Shown here piece after piece: positions 25,890 to 34,555 of a stretch of DNA of 37,117 nucleotides. The position numbers were made by a program, and so were the translations under genes. This DNA is from Olavius algarvensis Delta 4 endosymbiont (GTDB lineage: Bacteria > Desulfobacterota > Desulfobacteria > Desulfobacterales > CAJINA01), in the NCBI GenBank assembly GCA_905176665.1, contig CAJINA010000095.1:1-37117 (forward strand), given 5' to 3'. Position 1 is the stretch's first letter. Each line of letters begins with the position of its first letter. Below the pieces are notes generated by a model. The model worked only from the letters and a program-made list of their open reading frames with translations. It was not told the origin of the DNA and made no database searches.

Positions 25890-26519
25890 TTGATTCTCAA
25901 GTCCATGGCCCTGGGCCCGATAATGGCAAATTGTTATGTACTCGGCTGTGAAAATACCCGCGAAGCAGCGGTCATCGATCCCGGTGAAGAGGCTGCGCGG
26001 ATCCTGGACGCATTAAAGGAAGACGGCCTCACCCTCAAGCTCATCTTGAACACCCACGGGCATTTTGATCATGTGGGGGCCAATCGCGAGTTGAAGCAGG
26101 CGGTGCCCGAGGCCCAGCTGATGATTCACGGCGATGACGCGCCCATGCTGGCTCAACTGGCCAACTCCGCCCGTATGTTCGGCATGCAGGCTGAAAATTC
26201 ACCGGACCCGGACCGCCTGCTGCAAGACACAGATGCAATTACCTTTGGGGATGTCAAACTGGACGTCGTACACGTGCCCGGGCATTCACCGGGCGGGGTG
26301 GCGTTTGTTTGCGATGCCGGGATTTTCGTGGGCGACACCCTGTTTGCCGGTTCCATCGGCCGCACCGATCTGCCCGGCGGTAATTTCGATACGCTGATCG
26401 CCAGCATTCAGAACAAACTCTTTCAATACGATGACGATACCTCGGTTTACCCGGGCCACATGGGTCCCACGACCATCGGGCAGGAGAAACGGTTTAACCC
26501 CTTCTGTGCCATCCGCTGA
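25890..26519 (+). CDS. Metallo-beta-lactamase-fold hydrolase (glyoxalase II-like)
   Basis: 209 residues. The metal-binding THGHFDHVGAN, HVPGHSPGGVAF and the later GDTLFAGSIGRTDLPGG and YPGHMGPTT give all expected His/Asp ligands. It groups with short glyoxalase II-like proteins (YcbL type), which lack the C-terminal glutathione-binding domain of true GloB; thioester substrates are likely but unproven. The start is a TTG behind AAAGGAG. It lies 24 bases after nusB and probably ends the operon. Confidence 0.88.
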   Translation: MILKSMALGPIMANCYVLGCENTREAAVIDPGEEAARILDALKEDGLTLKLILNTHGHFDHVGANRELKQAVPEAQLMIHGDDAPMLAQLANSARMFGMQAENSPDPDRLLQDTDAITFGDVKLDVVHVPGHSPGGVAFVCDAGIFVGDTLFAGSIGRTDLPGGNFDTLIASIQNKLFQYDDDTSVYPGHMGPTTIGQEKRFNPFCAIR

Positions 26520-26521
26520 AG

Positions 26522-26777
26522 TGGGTTAAAAACCTCCCCTCGGGCTCAATCTCGGCGTTGCGCCAAAAAGTTCATTCCGCGAAATATTCCATATATTCCT
26601 GTGGTTGAACTTTTTGCCCCGCCTTGACCTTGGGCCCGATTGAAGGATTTAAAACCACTTCAGGGTCGGTTATCAACTTATACCCGGTTATTACACTTGC
26701 CGCCTTGCCAGCCGGGTGAAGCTCAAAGAGCGAAGACTGGATCTTGAACCAAAATCCACTTTTTGAGACAGCTTCTG
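26522..26777 (+). repeat. Dispersed MITE-like element, copy D (with insertion)
   Basis: Same orientation as A but longer. GGGCTCAATCTCGGCGTTGC near the left and CTTGAACCAAAATCCACTTT, then TTGAGACAGCTTCTG, at the right belong to the family; between them the sequence is rearranged, with about 60 extra bases. It follows the hydrolase stop directly. A short minus-strand frame here is only repeat sequence. Confidence 0.75.
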
Positions 26778-27155
26778 ACACATAAAATTAGGCTCAACAA
26801 ATAATGACCGGCATGGAGGTGATCATGTCGGTCTTCTTTTTTTTGGCGCTAAAAAACCCTCTGATGCCAATCTGCCCTTGGGCGGTCTGGAAGGAATCTT
26901 TCAATCTAAACACGCTGTTTAACGGTAAAGGCCTGGCTCCTCCCCCTTGACGGGAGTGCTGTCGGGTTTGTCTGGGGTTACCCGGATTTGCTCAGCCCCC
27001 TACAAAAAGGTCACCCTCCCCCAGCCCCTCCCGTCAAGGGAGGGAGTACTTTTGCGGGACAGGTATCCGCAATGGTTTTACAATGCCTGCGCAGATTTCA
27101 GATAAGACCTGTGGCTTGTGTTTGACGAAGGGTGAAATTTCAGGGCCCTGCGAAC
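26778..27155. repeat. Intergenic region with a long inverted repeat
   Basis: No gene is seen. CTCCTCCCCCTTGACGGGAG (26937-26956) and CTCCCGTCAAGGGAGGGAG (27028-27046) are near-complementary arms about 70 bases apart, capable of a large stem. They resemble the scattered CCCTCCC/GGGAGGG repeats of many large bacterial genomes. It lies between convergent transcripts (hydrolase and mltF), so may help termination. Confidence 0.6.
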
Positions 27156-28598
27156 CTAGGCCCCCTCATTGCCGGCCGGGTCATGAATGCGCTCGCACTC
27201 AATACCGTGGCGCTTGAGAATGTCGTAGTAAAAATAGATCTGGCGAATATACTTGATGGGCTCGGTTCCCCGACAGTAACCGTAGCGTGCATTCTTGTAG
27301 TACTTGCGATAGCGCAGCAGGGGCAGGGTGTGCTCCAGCGATGCCCAGCGGTCCGGATCAAGGTTGAACTGCCGGGCCAGGTCCCGCGCATCCCGCAGGT
27401 GACCCTGCCCCACATTGTACGCGGCCAGGGCGATAGACAGGCGGTCGGGTTCCGGCGCGTTGCTGAAGAAATCATAGAGCATTTTCAAGTGCAGCACACC
27501 GGCCTGGATGTTCTGGAGCGGATCCAGGATATCGGTTACCCCAAGGCTGCGGGCGGTCTGAATGGTCAGCTGCATCAGACCGTAAGCCCCGGCATGGCTC
27601 CGGGCAGCCGGATTGAAATGGGACTCCTGGTACATCTGGGCGGCAATCAGGCGCCAGTCAAAGTTGTTTAGCTCCGCAGCCTCCTCGACAACGGCCTGGT
27701 AGCTGGGCAGGCGGGTACGCAGACGCCGGTGATAGGACCGTACGTCCACGTAGTCGAACATTTCCAGGTTGGAAAAATAGCGGTTGTAAATCTCGGCACA
27801 CTTTCCCTCGGCCTTGATCTGTTTGAAAAACCGGTTGATGTGCCGGCGCAGCTTGACGGCGTTTTTGTGGACCGCCCAGCCGATGGCCTGGATTTCGCTG
27901 ACAGGTGAGACGACCCGGGCACCCGGGTAGTACCGACGGTTTAACAAGGCAATATGTTCATCGGCCAGGGTAACGGCGATTTCGCCCATGGCGACCTGCC
28001 GAATCAGCTCCTCAGTGGGGACATCCACGTGCAGCCGGATATCGACCTCGAGGCCGGCCGCCTGCATCTCTTCGAGCCGTTCCTGGTAGGAGGTGCCCCG
28101 GCGCACGTGCACCGTCTGGCCGGCCAGATCGCCGGGGCGACGAATCCGGGGGTGGTGCCGATTGGTGATGATCTGCTGGCGGGTGGTCAGGTAGCCGTCG
28201 GAAAAGGCCACCTGACGCAGGCGTTTGGCGGTAATGGTCAGGTCGGCCGCGATCATGTCGGCCTCACCGGTCTGAATGTCCGGGATCATGCCCTCCCAGC
28301 GTTCGGCGACCTTCAATTCCAGGCGAACGCCCAGGTGATCGGCAAAGGCCTTAGCGAGATCATATTCAAAACCCATCGGCTGGCCGCGATACAAGTAGTA
28401 GGAATTGGCATTGTTGCGGGTCAGCACGGTAATCTTACCGGTGCGCAGGATGCGATCCAACGCCGGTTCAGGGGGGGGTTCCGGGGTAAACAGGTAGATG
28501 TACAGACTGCACAGGATAAGAAATCCGGTTGCCACCAGCAGCCGGAACATGACCTTCAGATATCCTTTGGGGCCGGTAATTTGGTTTGGCTGCGGCAA
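27156..28598 (-). CDS. mltF: Membrane-bound lytic murein transglycosylase F
   Basis: 480 residues. Residues 14-37 form a membrane anchor or uncleaved signal. Residues 45-275 are a solute-binding-type (SBP family 3) module: ILRTGKITVLTRNNANSYYLYRG, GFEYDLAKAFADHLGV, DMIAADLTITAKR. After it comes an SLT domain with catalytic Glu325 (IAAQMYQESHFNP), AGAYGLMQLT and IALAAYNVGQGHLRDA. This order is MltF, which cleaves peptidoglycan with release of anhydro-muropeptides and is modulated by bound peptides. A TTG start is supported by CGGAGGA nine bases upstream; the next Met (residue 17) would shorten the anchor. Confidence 0.93.
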   Translation of the reverse strand: MPQPNQITGPKGYLKVMFRLLVATGFLILCSLYIYLFTPEPPPEPALDRILRTGKITVLTRNNANSYYLYRGQPMGFEYDLAKAFADHLGVRLELKVAERWEGMIPDIQTGEADMIAADLTITAKRLRQVAFSDGYLTTRQQIITNRHHPRIRRPGDLAGQTVHVRRGTSYQERLEEMQAAGLEVDIRLHVDVPTEELIRQVAMGEIAVTLADEHIALLNRRYYPGARVVSPVSEIQAIGWAVHKNAVKLRRHINRFFKQIKAEGKCAEIYNRYFSNLEMFDYVDVRSYHRRLRTRLPSYQAVVEEAAELNNFDWRLIAAQMYQESHFNPAARSHAGAYGLMQLTIQTARSLGVTDILDPLQNIQAGVLHLKMLYDFFSNAPEPDRLSIALAAYNVGQGHLRDARDLARQFNLDPDRWASLEHTLPLLRYRKYYKNARYGYCRGTEPIKYIRQIYFYYDILKRHGIECERIHDPAGNEGA

Positions 28599-28628
28599 CC
28601 TGAATGTCCTCCGGTGGTTGTTGGAAAG

Positions 28629-28663
28629 ATTATAATAACATCAATATCATGAATATAAGTCAA
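28629..28663 (-). promoter_or_regulatory. Candidate mltF promoter
   Basis: Minus strand: TTGACT (28663-28658), 17 bases, TGTTAT (28640-28635), followed at once by a TATAAT (28634-28629). Either could be the -10; the TTG start is about 30 bases on. Confidence 0.55.
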
Positions 28664-28725
28664 GCCGGTTGAAACACAATGGTGCCCGCGGGCCAATTTC
28701 CCTTGAACTCATCAGGGGCCTTTGT

Positions 28726-28769
28726 TAGAAACGACTATAACTTATCTCAATTTTTGAGACAGGTTCTAA
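28726..28769. repeat. Dispersed MITE-like element, copy E (ends only)
   Basis: TAGAAACGACTATAACTTAT then CTCAATTTTTGAGACAGG and TTCTAA: both inverted ends of the family with the core missing, as if collapsed by internal deletion. It lies in the 346-base gap between the divergent mltF and ispG genes. Confidence 0.65.
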
Positions 28770-28944
28770 ATAAAATCCGATACCATCCACACTTGGCGGT
28801 GTTATTGCCTCATTCCTGAAATATGCTTATATTTTCCCGTGGCGCCCAACCCCGCTGACTGTTCAACGGCGTTGTGTGCCTGCAAAACGCCACTGTACCG
28901 GATGAATTGTAAATCAAATAGGATAGAGAGGTTGCGCGGACCAA

Positions 28945-30030
28945 ATGCCGTTTAACATCAAACGAAGAAAAACCCGGCAGATCAAGGTGGGATCCGTCCC
29001 GGTGGGGGGCGGCGCCCCCATTGCCGTGCAGTCGATGACCAATACCTATACCCAGGACGTGGCAGCCACCGTAGCCCAGGTCAACCAACTGGCCGCCGCC
29101 GGCTGTGAAATTATCCGGGTGGCTGTGCCGGACGAGGAAGCCGCAGCGGCCATAGCCCAAATCAAGCCGGCCATCGACATTCCCCTGATAGCGGATATCC
29201 ATTTTGACTATCGGCTGGCTATTGCCGCTGCGCGTTCGGGGGCTGACGGCTTGCGGATCAACCCGGGGAACATCGGCAGCGAAAAGAAAGTCAGGGCAGT
29301 GGTCGACTGTGCCCGGGACCTGGGGCTGGCCATCCGCGTCGGCGTGAATTCCGGCTCGCTCGAAAAGGATTTGCTGGAAAAATACGGCGGACAGGCCACT
29401 GCCGACGCCATGGTGGCCAGCGCCCTGCGGCACATCGAGCATCTGCGGTCCCTGGATTTTCACGAATTGAAGGTATCGCTGAAAGCTTCGGACGTCTATC
29501 GTACCGTGGCCGCCTATCGCCAGCTGGCCGGCCGGACAGATCTGCCGCTGCACGTCGGGGTTACCGAGGCCGGCGGGCTGTACGCCGGCATTGTCAAATC
29601 TGCAGTCGGCATCGGCATGCTGCTGGCCGAGGGTATCGGGGATACCCTGCGGGTCTCCCTGACCCGTGATCCGATCGAGGAGATAAAGGTCGGTTATGAA
29701 ATTCTGCGGTCCCTGGATATCCGCAGCCGGGGCCCGGAGATCATTTCCTGTCCGACCTGCGGGCGCTGCAAGGTCGACCTGTTCAATATCGCCGAGCAGG
29801 TGGAGTCCGCCCTGTTTACTTCCCGGGCCGATGCGAAGGTCGCCATCATGGGCTGTGTGGTCAACGGCCCCGGCGAAGCCAGAGAGGCGGATATCGGCAT
29901 TGCCGGCGGGGACGGCACCGGGGTTCTGTTCCGTCAGGGCAAGGTCGTCCGGAAGTTTGACCAAACCGAGTTGGTGTCGGTGCTGCTTGACGAAGTTGAA
30001 AAGCACGAAAAAGATAAGCAGAAAGAGTGA
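28945..30030 (+). CDS. ispG: 4-hydroxy-3-methylbut-2-enyl diphosphate synthase
   Basis: 361 residues. IspG (GcpE) makes HMBPP in the MEP isoprenoid route. The [4Fe-4S] ligands align with those of the E. coli enzyme: Cys269 and Cys272 in ISCPTCGRC and Cys304 in IMGCVVNGPGEA, with Glu311. The TIM-barrel half begins RKTRQIKVGSVPVGGGAPIA and has LIADIHFDY and LRINPGNIG. AGAGAGG lies upstream. proS follows 35 bases on, so the two are probably co-transcribed. Confidence 0.97.
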   Translation: MPFNIKRRKTRQIKVGSVPVGGGAPIAVQSMTNTYTQDVAATVAQVNQLAAAGCEIIRVAVPDEEAAAAIAQIKPAIDIPLIADIHFDYRLAIAAARSGADGLRINPGNIGSEKKVRAVVDCARDLGLAIRVGVNSGSLEKDLLEKYGGQATADAMVASALRHIEHLRSLDFHELKVSLKASDVYRTVAAYRQLAGRTDLPLHVGVTEAGGLYAGIVKSAVGIGMLLAEGIGDTLRVSLTRDPIEEIKVGYEILRSLDIRSRGPEIISCPTCGRCKVDLFNIAEQVESALFTSRADAKVAIMGCVVNGPGEAREADIGIAGGDGTGVLFRQGKVVRKFDQTELVSVLLDEVEKHEKDKQKE

Positions 30031-30065
30031 TTCATTTGAAGCAGCTTATAGACTGAGAGGAGATT

Positions 30066-31595
30066 ATGGGAAAAAAGCAGGCCAAAACAGCAATCACACC
30101 CACCCGGTCCGAAGATTATCCGGAATGGTACCAGCAGGTCGTTAAAGCATCGGATCTGGCCGAACCGTCGCCGGTCCGCGGCTGCATGGTCATCAAACCC
30201 TGGGGCTATGCCATCTGGGAAAACATTATGCGCGACATGGATGCGATGTTCAAGGAGACCGGGGTTAGGAATGCCTATTTTCCTCTCTTTATCCCCCTGA
30301 ATTATCTTGAGAAAGAGGCGGAGCACGTGGAAGGGTTTGCCACGGAGTGCGCTGTCGTGACCCATCACCGCCTGGAAAAGGGCGCCCATGGCGGTCTCGT
30401 GCCGGCCGGAGAGCTGGGTGAACCCCTGGTGGTCCGTCCCACCTCGGAAACCATTATCGGTGAATCGTTTTCCAAATGGGTGAGCAGCTACCGGGACCTG
30501 CCCATCCTGATCAACCAGTGGGCCAATGTGGTCCGCTGGGAGATGCGCACCCGCATCTTTTTGAGGACCAGCGAATTCCTCTGGCAAGAGGGGCACACGG
30601 CCCATGCCACCGCCGCAGAGGCCATCGAGCGTACTGCGCAAATGCTGGATGTGTATGCCCGGTTTGTGGAGGAATTTTTGGCCATCCCGGTCATAAAGGG
30701 GCGCAAGACCGCCCGCGAACGGTTTCCGGGTGCGGTCGACACGCAGTGCATCGAAGCGATGATGCAGGACCGTAAGGCCCTGCAGGCCGGGACGTCCCAT
30801 TTTCTCGGTCAGAATTTTGCCAAGGCCTCGGGGATAAAATTTCAGTCGGCCAAGGAGCAGGAAGAGTTTGCCTGGACGACGTCGTGGGGCACCTCCACCC
30901 GGATGATCGGCGGCCTGATCATGACCCATAGCGATGATGACGGCCTGGTGCTGCCGCCACGCATCGCCTCGTCCCATGTGGTCCTCATTCCGATTGTCCG
31001 GAAAGAGAAAGACCGCGAGTCCGTGATGGACTATGTCAACCGCCTGGCAGTCGACCTGAAAGGTCAAAATTATCACGGACGCCCCGTGCAGGTCGAGATT
31101 GACGACCGCGATATCGGGGGCGGTAAAAGTTGGGACTGGATCAAAAAAGGCATCCCGGTCCGGGCGGAGATCGGCCCGCGCGATATTGCCGAGGATTCTG
31201 TATTTGTTGGCCGGCGGGATAAATCCCACCGGGACAAGGCGGGCATCAAACGCGATGAGTTCGTCGCTTCAATCGGGACGGTGCTCGACGACATCCAACA
31301 GGCACTGTTTGATCGGGCGCTGGCCTACCAGCAGGCGCATACCCTGGAAATAAACGACAACCGGGCGTTTTATGACTTTTTTACGGCGGCGAACACAGAC
31401 AAGCCCGAGATCCACGGCGGCTTTGCCCTGGCGCACTGGTGCGGCCGCGATGAGTGCGAAGAACGTATCAAGGAAGACCTGAAAGTGACCATCCGCTGCA
31501 TTCCGTTTGAAAAAATGGGTTCGGATACAGGCGGCAGCTGCATTTGCTGTGGAGAGCCTTCTGAAGAAAGGGTTGTATTCGCAAAATCATATTAG
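30066..31595 (+). CDS. proS: Prolyl-tRNA synthetase, archaeal/eukaryotic type
   Basis: 509 residues. It attaches proline to tRNA-Pro. The sequence is the archaeal/eukaryotic-like form: no editing insertion domain, class II motif 2 in WANVVRWEMRTRIFLRTSEFLWQEGHTAHA, and a C-terminal domain ending in Tyr with Cys residues CGRDECEE, CIPF and SCICCGEP. This form is common in Desulfobacterota and some Firmicutes, where it was probably gained by transfer (known pattern; no tree built here). A strong GAGAGGAG precedes the start. The TAG stop lies in the edge of repeat copy F. Confidence 0.97.
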   Translation: MGKKQAKTAITPTRSEDYPEWYQQVVKASDLAEPSPVRGCMVIKPWGYAIWENIMRDMDAMFKETGVRNAYFPLFIPLNYLEKEAEHVEGFATECAVVTHHRLEKGAHGGLVPAGELGEPLVVRPTSETIIGESFSKWVSSYRDLPILINQWANVVRWEMRTRIFLRTSEFLWQEGHTAHATAAEAIERTAQMLDVYARFVEEFLAIPVIKGRKTARERFPGAVDTQCIEAMMQDRKALQAGTSHFLGQNFAKASGIKFQSAKEQEEFAWTTSWGTSTRMIGGLIMTHSDDDGLVLPPRIASSHVVLIPIVRKEKDRESVMDYVNRLAVDLKGQNYHGRPVQVEIDDRDIGGGKSWDWIKKGIPVRAEIGPRDIAEDSVFVGRRDKSHRDKAGIKRDEFVASIGTVLDDIQQALFDRALAYQQAHTLEINDNRAFYDFFTAANTDKPEIHGGFALAHWCGRDECEERIKEDLKVTIRCIPFEKMGSDTGGSCICCGEPSEERVVFAKSY

Positions 31596-31738
31596 AACCC
31601 ATTTCGAAAACATCTTTGGGCCCAAACTCGGCGTTGGGTGCGAATGTCAAATCCTCGAAATACTATCCGTATTCTTCCGGATTGATACTCGCAGCCGCCT
31701 TGATTTTGGACCAAAATCCAATTTCAGAAATAGGTTCT
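31592..31738 (+). repeat. Dispersed MITE-like element, copy F (short)
   Basis: Begins TTAGAACCCATTTCGAAAAC, core AAACTCGGCGTTGGGTGCGA (31624-31643), right end GGACCAAAATCCAATTTCAG plus AAATAGGTTCTG. About 45 bases of the middle, compared with copy C, are missing. The proS stop TAG (31593-31595) is part of its left edge. Confidence 0.85.
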
Positions 31739-32007
31739 GCTTGCGCTATAATTACGCTGAAAGGTTGACGGATCCAAAGGCCCTGTGACGATTAAAGGAT
31801 GGACAACCGGGAAATAGACTTGCATTCTCATAAGAAAGAGGGAAATGCAAAGGGCAATGGTCAAATAGTTGGTTCTCTTGAGAACAAGTGAACAAAGACT
31901 ATCGATTATAATTTCCTGCTCAGATTAACCTTTCCTCCCCAGGCGGGAGGGATTGAGGGAGGGGGAAGACCCCCGAAATACCTCCAGTTATGCTGGAGGA
32001 GGAACAT
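31739..32007 (+). other. Leader region of rel
   Basis: No gene is seen. A GC-rich imperfect inverted stretch (CCTCCCCAGGCGGGAGGG, 31933-31950, followed by GAGGGAGGGGG) resembles the CCCTCCC-type arms at 26.9-27.0 kb. No strong promoter is evident: TTGACG (31765-31770) has no good -10. The last bases hold the ribosome site GGAGGAGG of rel. Confidence 0.4.
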
Positions 32008-34149
32008 ATGATTCGGATCAGCGACATCATCGATAGAATCTCCGCTTACAATCCCGAGGCGGATCTGGGGGTGGTCAACCAGGCGTACGTCTATTCGGCC
32101 CGGGTGCACGACGGGCAGGTGCGCCTGTCCGGCGAACCCTACCTGTCGCACCCGCTCGAAGTTGCCGGCATCCTAGCCGAAATGAAACTTGACACTGTCA
32201 GTGTCGTGGCCGGTTTGCTGCATGATGTCATCGAGGATACCCATGCCACCGCCGATGAGGTCAAGGACATCTTCGGCCCGGAAGTCGAACACATCGTATC
32301 CGGGGTGACCAAGCTCAGTGTGTTGCCGTTTGAAAATGCCCGGGCCCGTCAGGCGGAGAGCATTCGCAAAATGCTGCTCGCCATGGCCGATGACATCCGG
32401 GTGATCCTCATTAAACTGGCCGACCGGTTGCACGATATGCGCACCCTGGAGTTTCACGACCAAAAAACCCAGACGAAAATAGCCCGGGAAACGATGGATA
32501 TATTTGCCCCGATTGCTTCACGCCTGGGTATCTACTGGATTAAGCACGAACTGGAAGACAATTCATTCAAGTACCTATATCCAGACGATTACAACCGGAT
32601 CAGTTCTCTGGTCAGCAAGGGGTTGGCCGGGCGGGAGGAATATGTCCAAACCGTTCGCCAGGTCATTGTCCAGAAACTGGCCGAAGCCGACCTGCGGGGC
32701 AAAGTGCTGGGGCGGCACAAGAAAGTCTACAGTATCTATAACAAGATGCAGACCCAGAACCTGCCGTTCGATGAAATCTATGACATCATCGCATTTCGAA
32801 TCATCCTGGATACGGTACCGCAGTGCTACGAGGTGCTGGGCCTGATTCATGCCCTGTGGAAGCCTATCGACATCAAGTTCAAGGATTATATCGCCCGCCC
32901 CAAGCCCAACATGTACCAGTCCCTGCACACAACGGTTATCGGACCTAAGGGTGCGCGGGTTGAAATCCAGATCCGCACTTACGAGATGGACAACGTGGCC
33001 AAATCCGGCATTGCCGCCCACTGGAGTTATAAGGAGGGCAACCAGGTCGAAGATACGGTGCGCGACACGTTTGCCTGGATACAGAACATCGTGGAGAACC
33101 AGGAATACACCCAGGGCCCCGACGAGTTTCTGGAAAATGTGCGTATCGATTTGTTCCCGGACGAAGTTTACGTTTTCACGCCCACCGGTGAGGTAAAGAC
33201 ATTGCCCAAGGGCGCCACGCCGGTCGATTTTGCCTACCTGATCCACACCGAGGTTGGCAATCAGTGTGTCGGTGGCAAGGTGAACGGCCGCCTGGTGCCC
33301 CTGCAGTATGCACTGCAGACCGGCGACATCGTAGAAGTGGTCACCCAGAAGAACCATCATCCCAGCAAGGACTGGCTCAGCTTCGTCAAGACGGTAAAGG
33401 CCAAATCAAAAATCCGGCAGTGGGTCAAGATTCAGGAAAAAGAACGCAGCCTGAGCCTGGGCCGGGAAATGTGTGAAAAGGCGTTTCGCAAGCACAAATT
33501 GAATTTCAATACCCAGGTCAAGTCGGAAGAGATGGCTGCGGCGGTCGATTACTTCGGGTTTAAAACCCTGGATGACCTGATTGCCAGCGTGGGTTACGGG
33601 AAGATTACGCCCCTGCAGATTATCCGGCGCATCGGGCCGAAAACGGATGACGCGGAAGGCCGCGAATCCATTTTGAACAAACTAATGGGACGGGTGCGTA
33701 AGAAGAAGCCGAAAACCGGTGTGGTGGTAAAAGGGGTGGACGACATTCTGATAAAGTTTGGCAAATGCTGTCAGCCGGTTCCCGGTGACAACATTACCGG
33801 CTATATCACCCGCGGATTCGGGGTGACGGTACATCGGGCCAACTGCGTGAATGCGCTCAAGATGAGTCCGGAACGCAGGATCGATGTGGAGTGGAATACG
33901 GAAGCATCCGAGGCGTTTCCAGCCGATTTCCAGGTGACCTCTTATGACCGGGTCGGGCTATTGGCGGATATTGTCGGCTGCATCACTAAAAACGAGGCCA
34001 ATATCCTCAGTGCCAATACCAAAACCGGGAATGACAAGCATGTGGAAAGCAGTTTTTCGGTTGGCGTCAAGAGTACCGAACATCTGCGGCGGATACTGGC
34101 GTCGATCAGAAAGATCAAGAATGTTCATGATGTAAAGCGCGTCGGATAA
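32008..34149 (+). CDS. rel: Bifunctional (p)ppGpp synthetase/hydrolase
   Basis: 713 residues from the ATG at 32008 behind GGAGGAGG; a start 18 bases earlier would place the ribosome site inside the gene. The HD hydrolase is intact (His48, HD 72-73, ED 76-77 in LLHDVIEDT, and RLHDMRTLEF). The synthetase domain has GRHKKVYSIYNKM, and KFKD at 290-293, the basic RxKD-type motif of bifunctional Rel/SpoT rather than the acidic ExDD of RelA. RPKPNMYQSLHTTV follows, then TGS (DEVYVFTPTGEVKTLPKGATP) and C-terminal ACT domains. It is likely the main stringent-response enzyme of this organism. Confidence 0.96.
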   Translation: MIRISDIIDRISAYNPEADLGVVNQAYVYSARVHDGQVRLSGEPYLSHPLEVAGILAEMKLDTVSVVAGLLHDVIEDTHATADEVKDIFGPEVEHIVSGVTKLSVLPFENARARQAESIRKMLLAMADDIRVILIKLADRLHDMRTLEFHDQKTQTKIARETMDIFAPIASRLGIYWIKHELEDNSFKYLYPDDYNRISSLVSKGLAGREEYVQTVRQVIVQKLAEADLRGKVLGRHKKVYSIYNKMQTQNLPFDEIYDIIAFRIILDTVPQCYEVLGLIHALWKPIDIKFKDYIARPKPNMYQSLHTTVIGPKGARVEIQIRTYEMDNVAKSGIAAHWSYKEGNQVEDTVRDTFAWIQNIVENQEYTQGPDEFLENVRIDLFPDEVYVFTPTGEVKTLPKGATPVDFAYLIHTEVGNQCVGGKVNGRLVPLQYALQTGDIVEVVTQKNHHPSKDWLSFVKTVKAKSKIRQWVKIQEKERSLSLGREMCEKAFRKHKLNFNTQVKSEEMAAAVDYFGFKTLDDLIASVGYGKITPLQIIRRIGPKTDDAEGRESILNKLMGRVRKKKPKTGVVVKGVDDILIKFGKCCQPVPGDNITGYITRGFGVTVHRANCVNALKMSPERRIDVEWNTEASEAFPADFQVTSYDRVGLLADIVGCITKNEANILSANTKTGNDKHVESSFSVGVKSTEHLRRILASIRKIKNVHDVKRVG

Positions 34150-34191
34150 AAGAAGCCATCCGGCATACGAAACGTATTGCGGGTAACCGCT

Positions 34192-34383
34192 TTAAGCGAC
34201 TTTAACTACCCGCCCGGATTTGATACAGGTCGTGCAGACCACCATCTTCTTGGGACGGCCTTTGTCCATCGCGCGCACGCTCTGCAGATTGGGATTGAAA
34301 CGCCGCTTGGTGACATTGTGTGCGTGGCTGACATTGTTGCCCACGACAGGTTTTTTTCCACATATTTCACATACTTTAGACAT
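34192..34383 (-). CDS. rpmB: 50S ribosomal protein L28
   Basis: 63 residues from the ATG at 34383, which has CAGGAG eight bases upstream; the frame stays open upstream, but those residues are not L28. [20 protein letters not shown], then [15 protein letters not shown], is the conserved L28 sequence. Two Cys pairs, CEIC and CTTC, form the zinc-binding version. It converges with rel and stands alone. Confidence 0.96.
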   Translation of the reverse strand: MSKVCEICGKKPVVGNNVSHAHNVTKRRFNPNLQSVRAMDKGRPKKMVVCTTCIKSGRVVKVA

Positions 34384-34464
34384 GGTATCGTCTCCTGCAT
34401 TTATTTCAAATTTCAAGATGCACCGACGGTAGGTTTCCCGCCGCTTAAAACTGCAAACGCTTCT

Positions 34465-34491
34465 CATATAATATGGGGTGGATTGTGTAAA
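34465..34491 (-). promoter_or_regulatory. Possible rpmB promoter
   Basis: Minus strand TTTACA (34491-34486) with TATATG (34470-34465) at 15-base spacing, in a short AT-rich stretch about 80 bases before rpmB. The spacing is tighter than ideal. Confidence 0.35.
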
Positions 34492-34555
34492 GCTTTTTTA
34501 TTGCAGTGCGCCTGATTTCCGGCCTGAAAATACGGCCGGTTCCACAAAGGTGGGT

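Noticed and set aside
26572..26781. Short minus-strand frame after the hydrolase gene
   Set aside because: It lies within repeat copy D and uses repeat sequence throughout.
29934..31229. 431-codon minus-strand frame opposite proS
   Set aside because: Antisense shadow; composition is Gly/His/Arg-rich without domain features.
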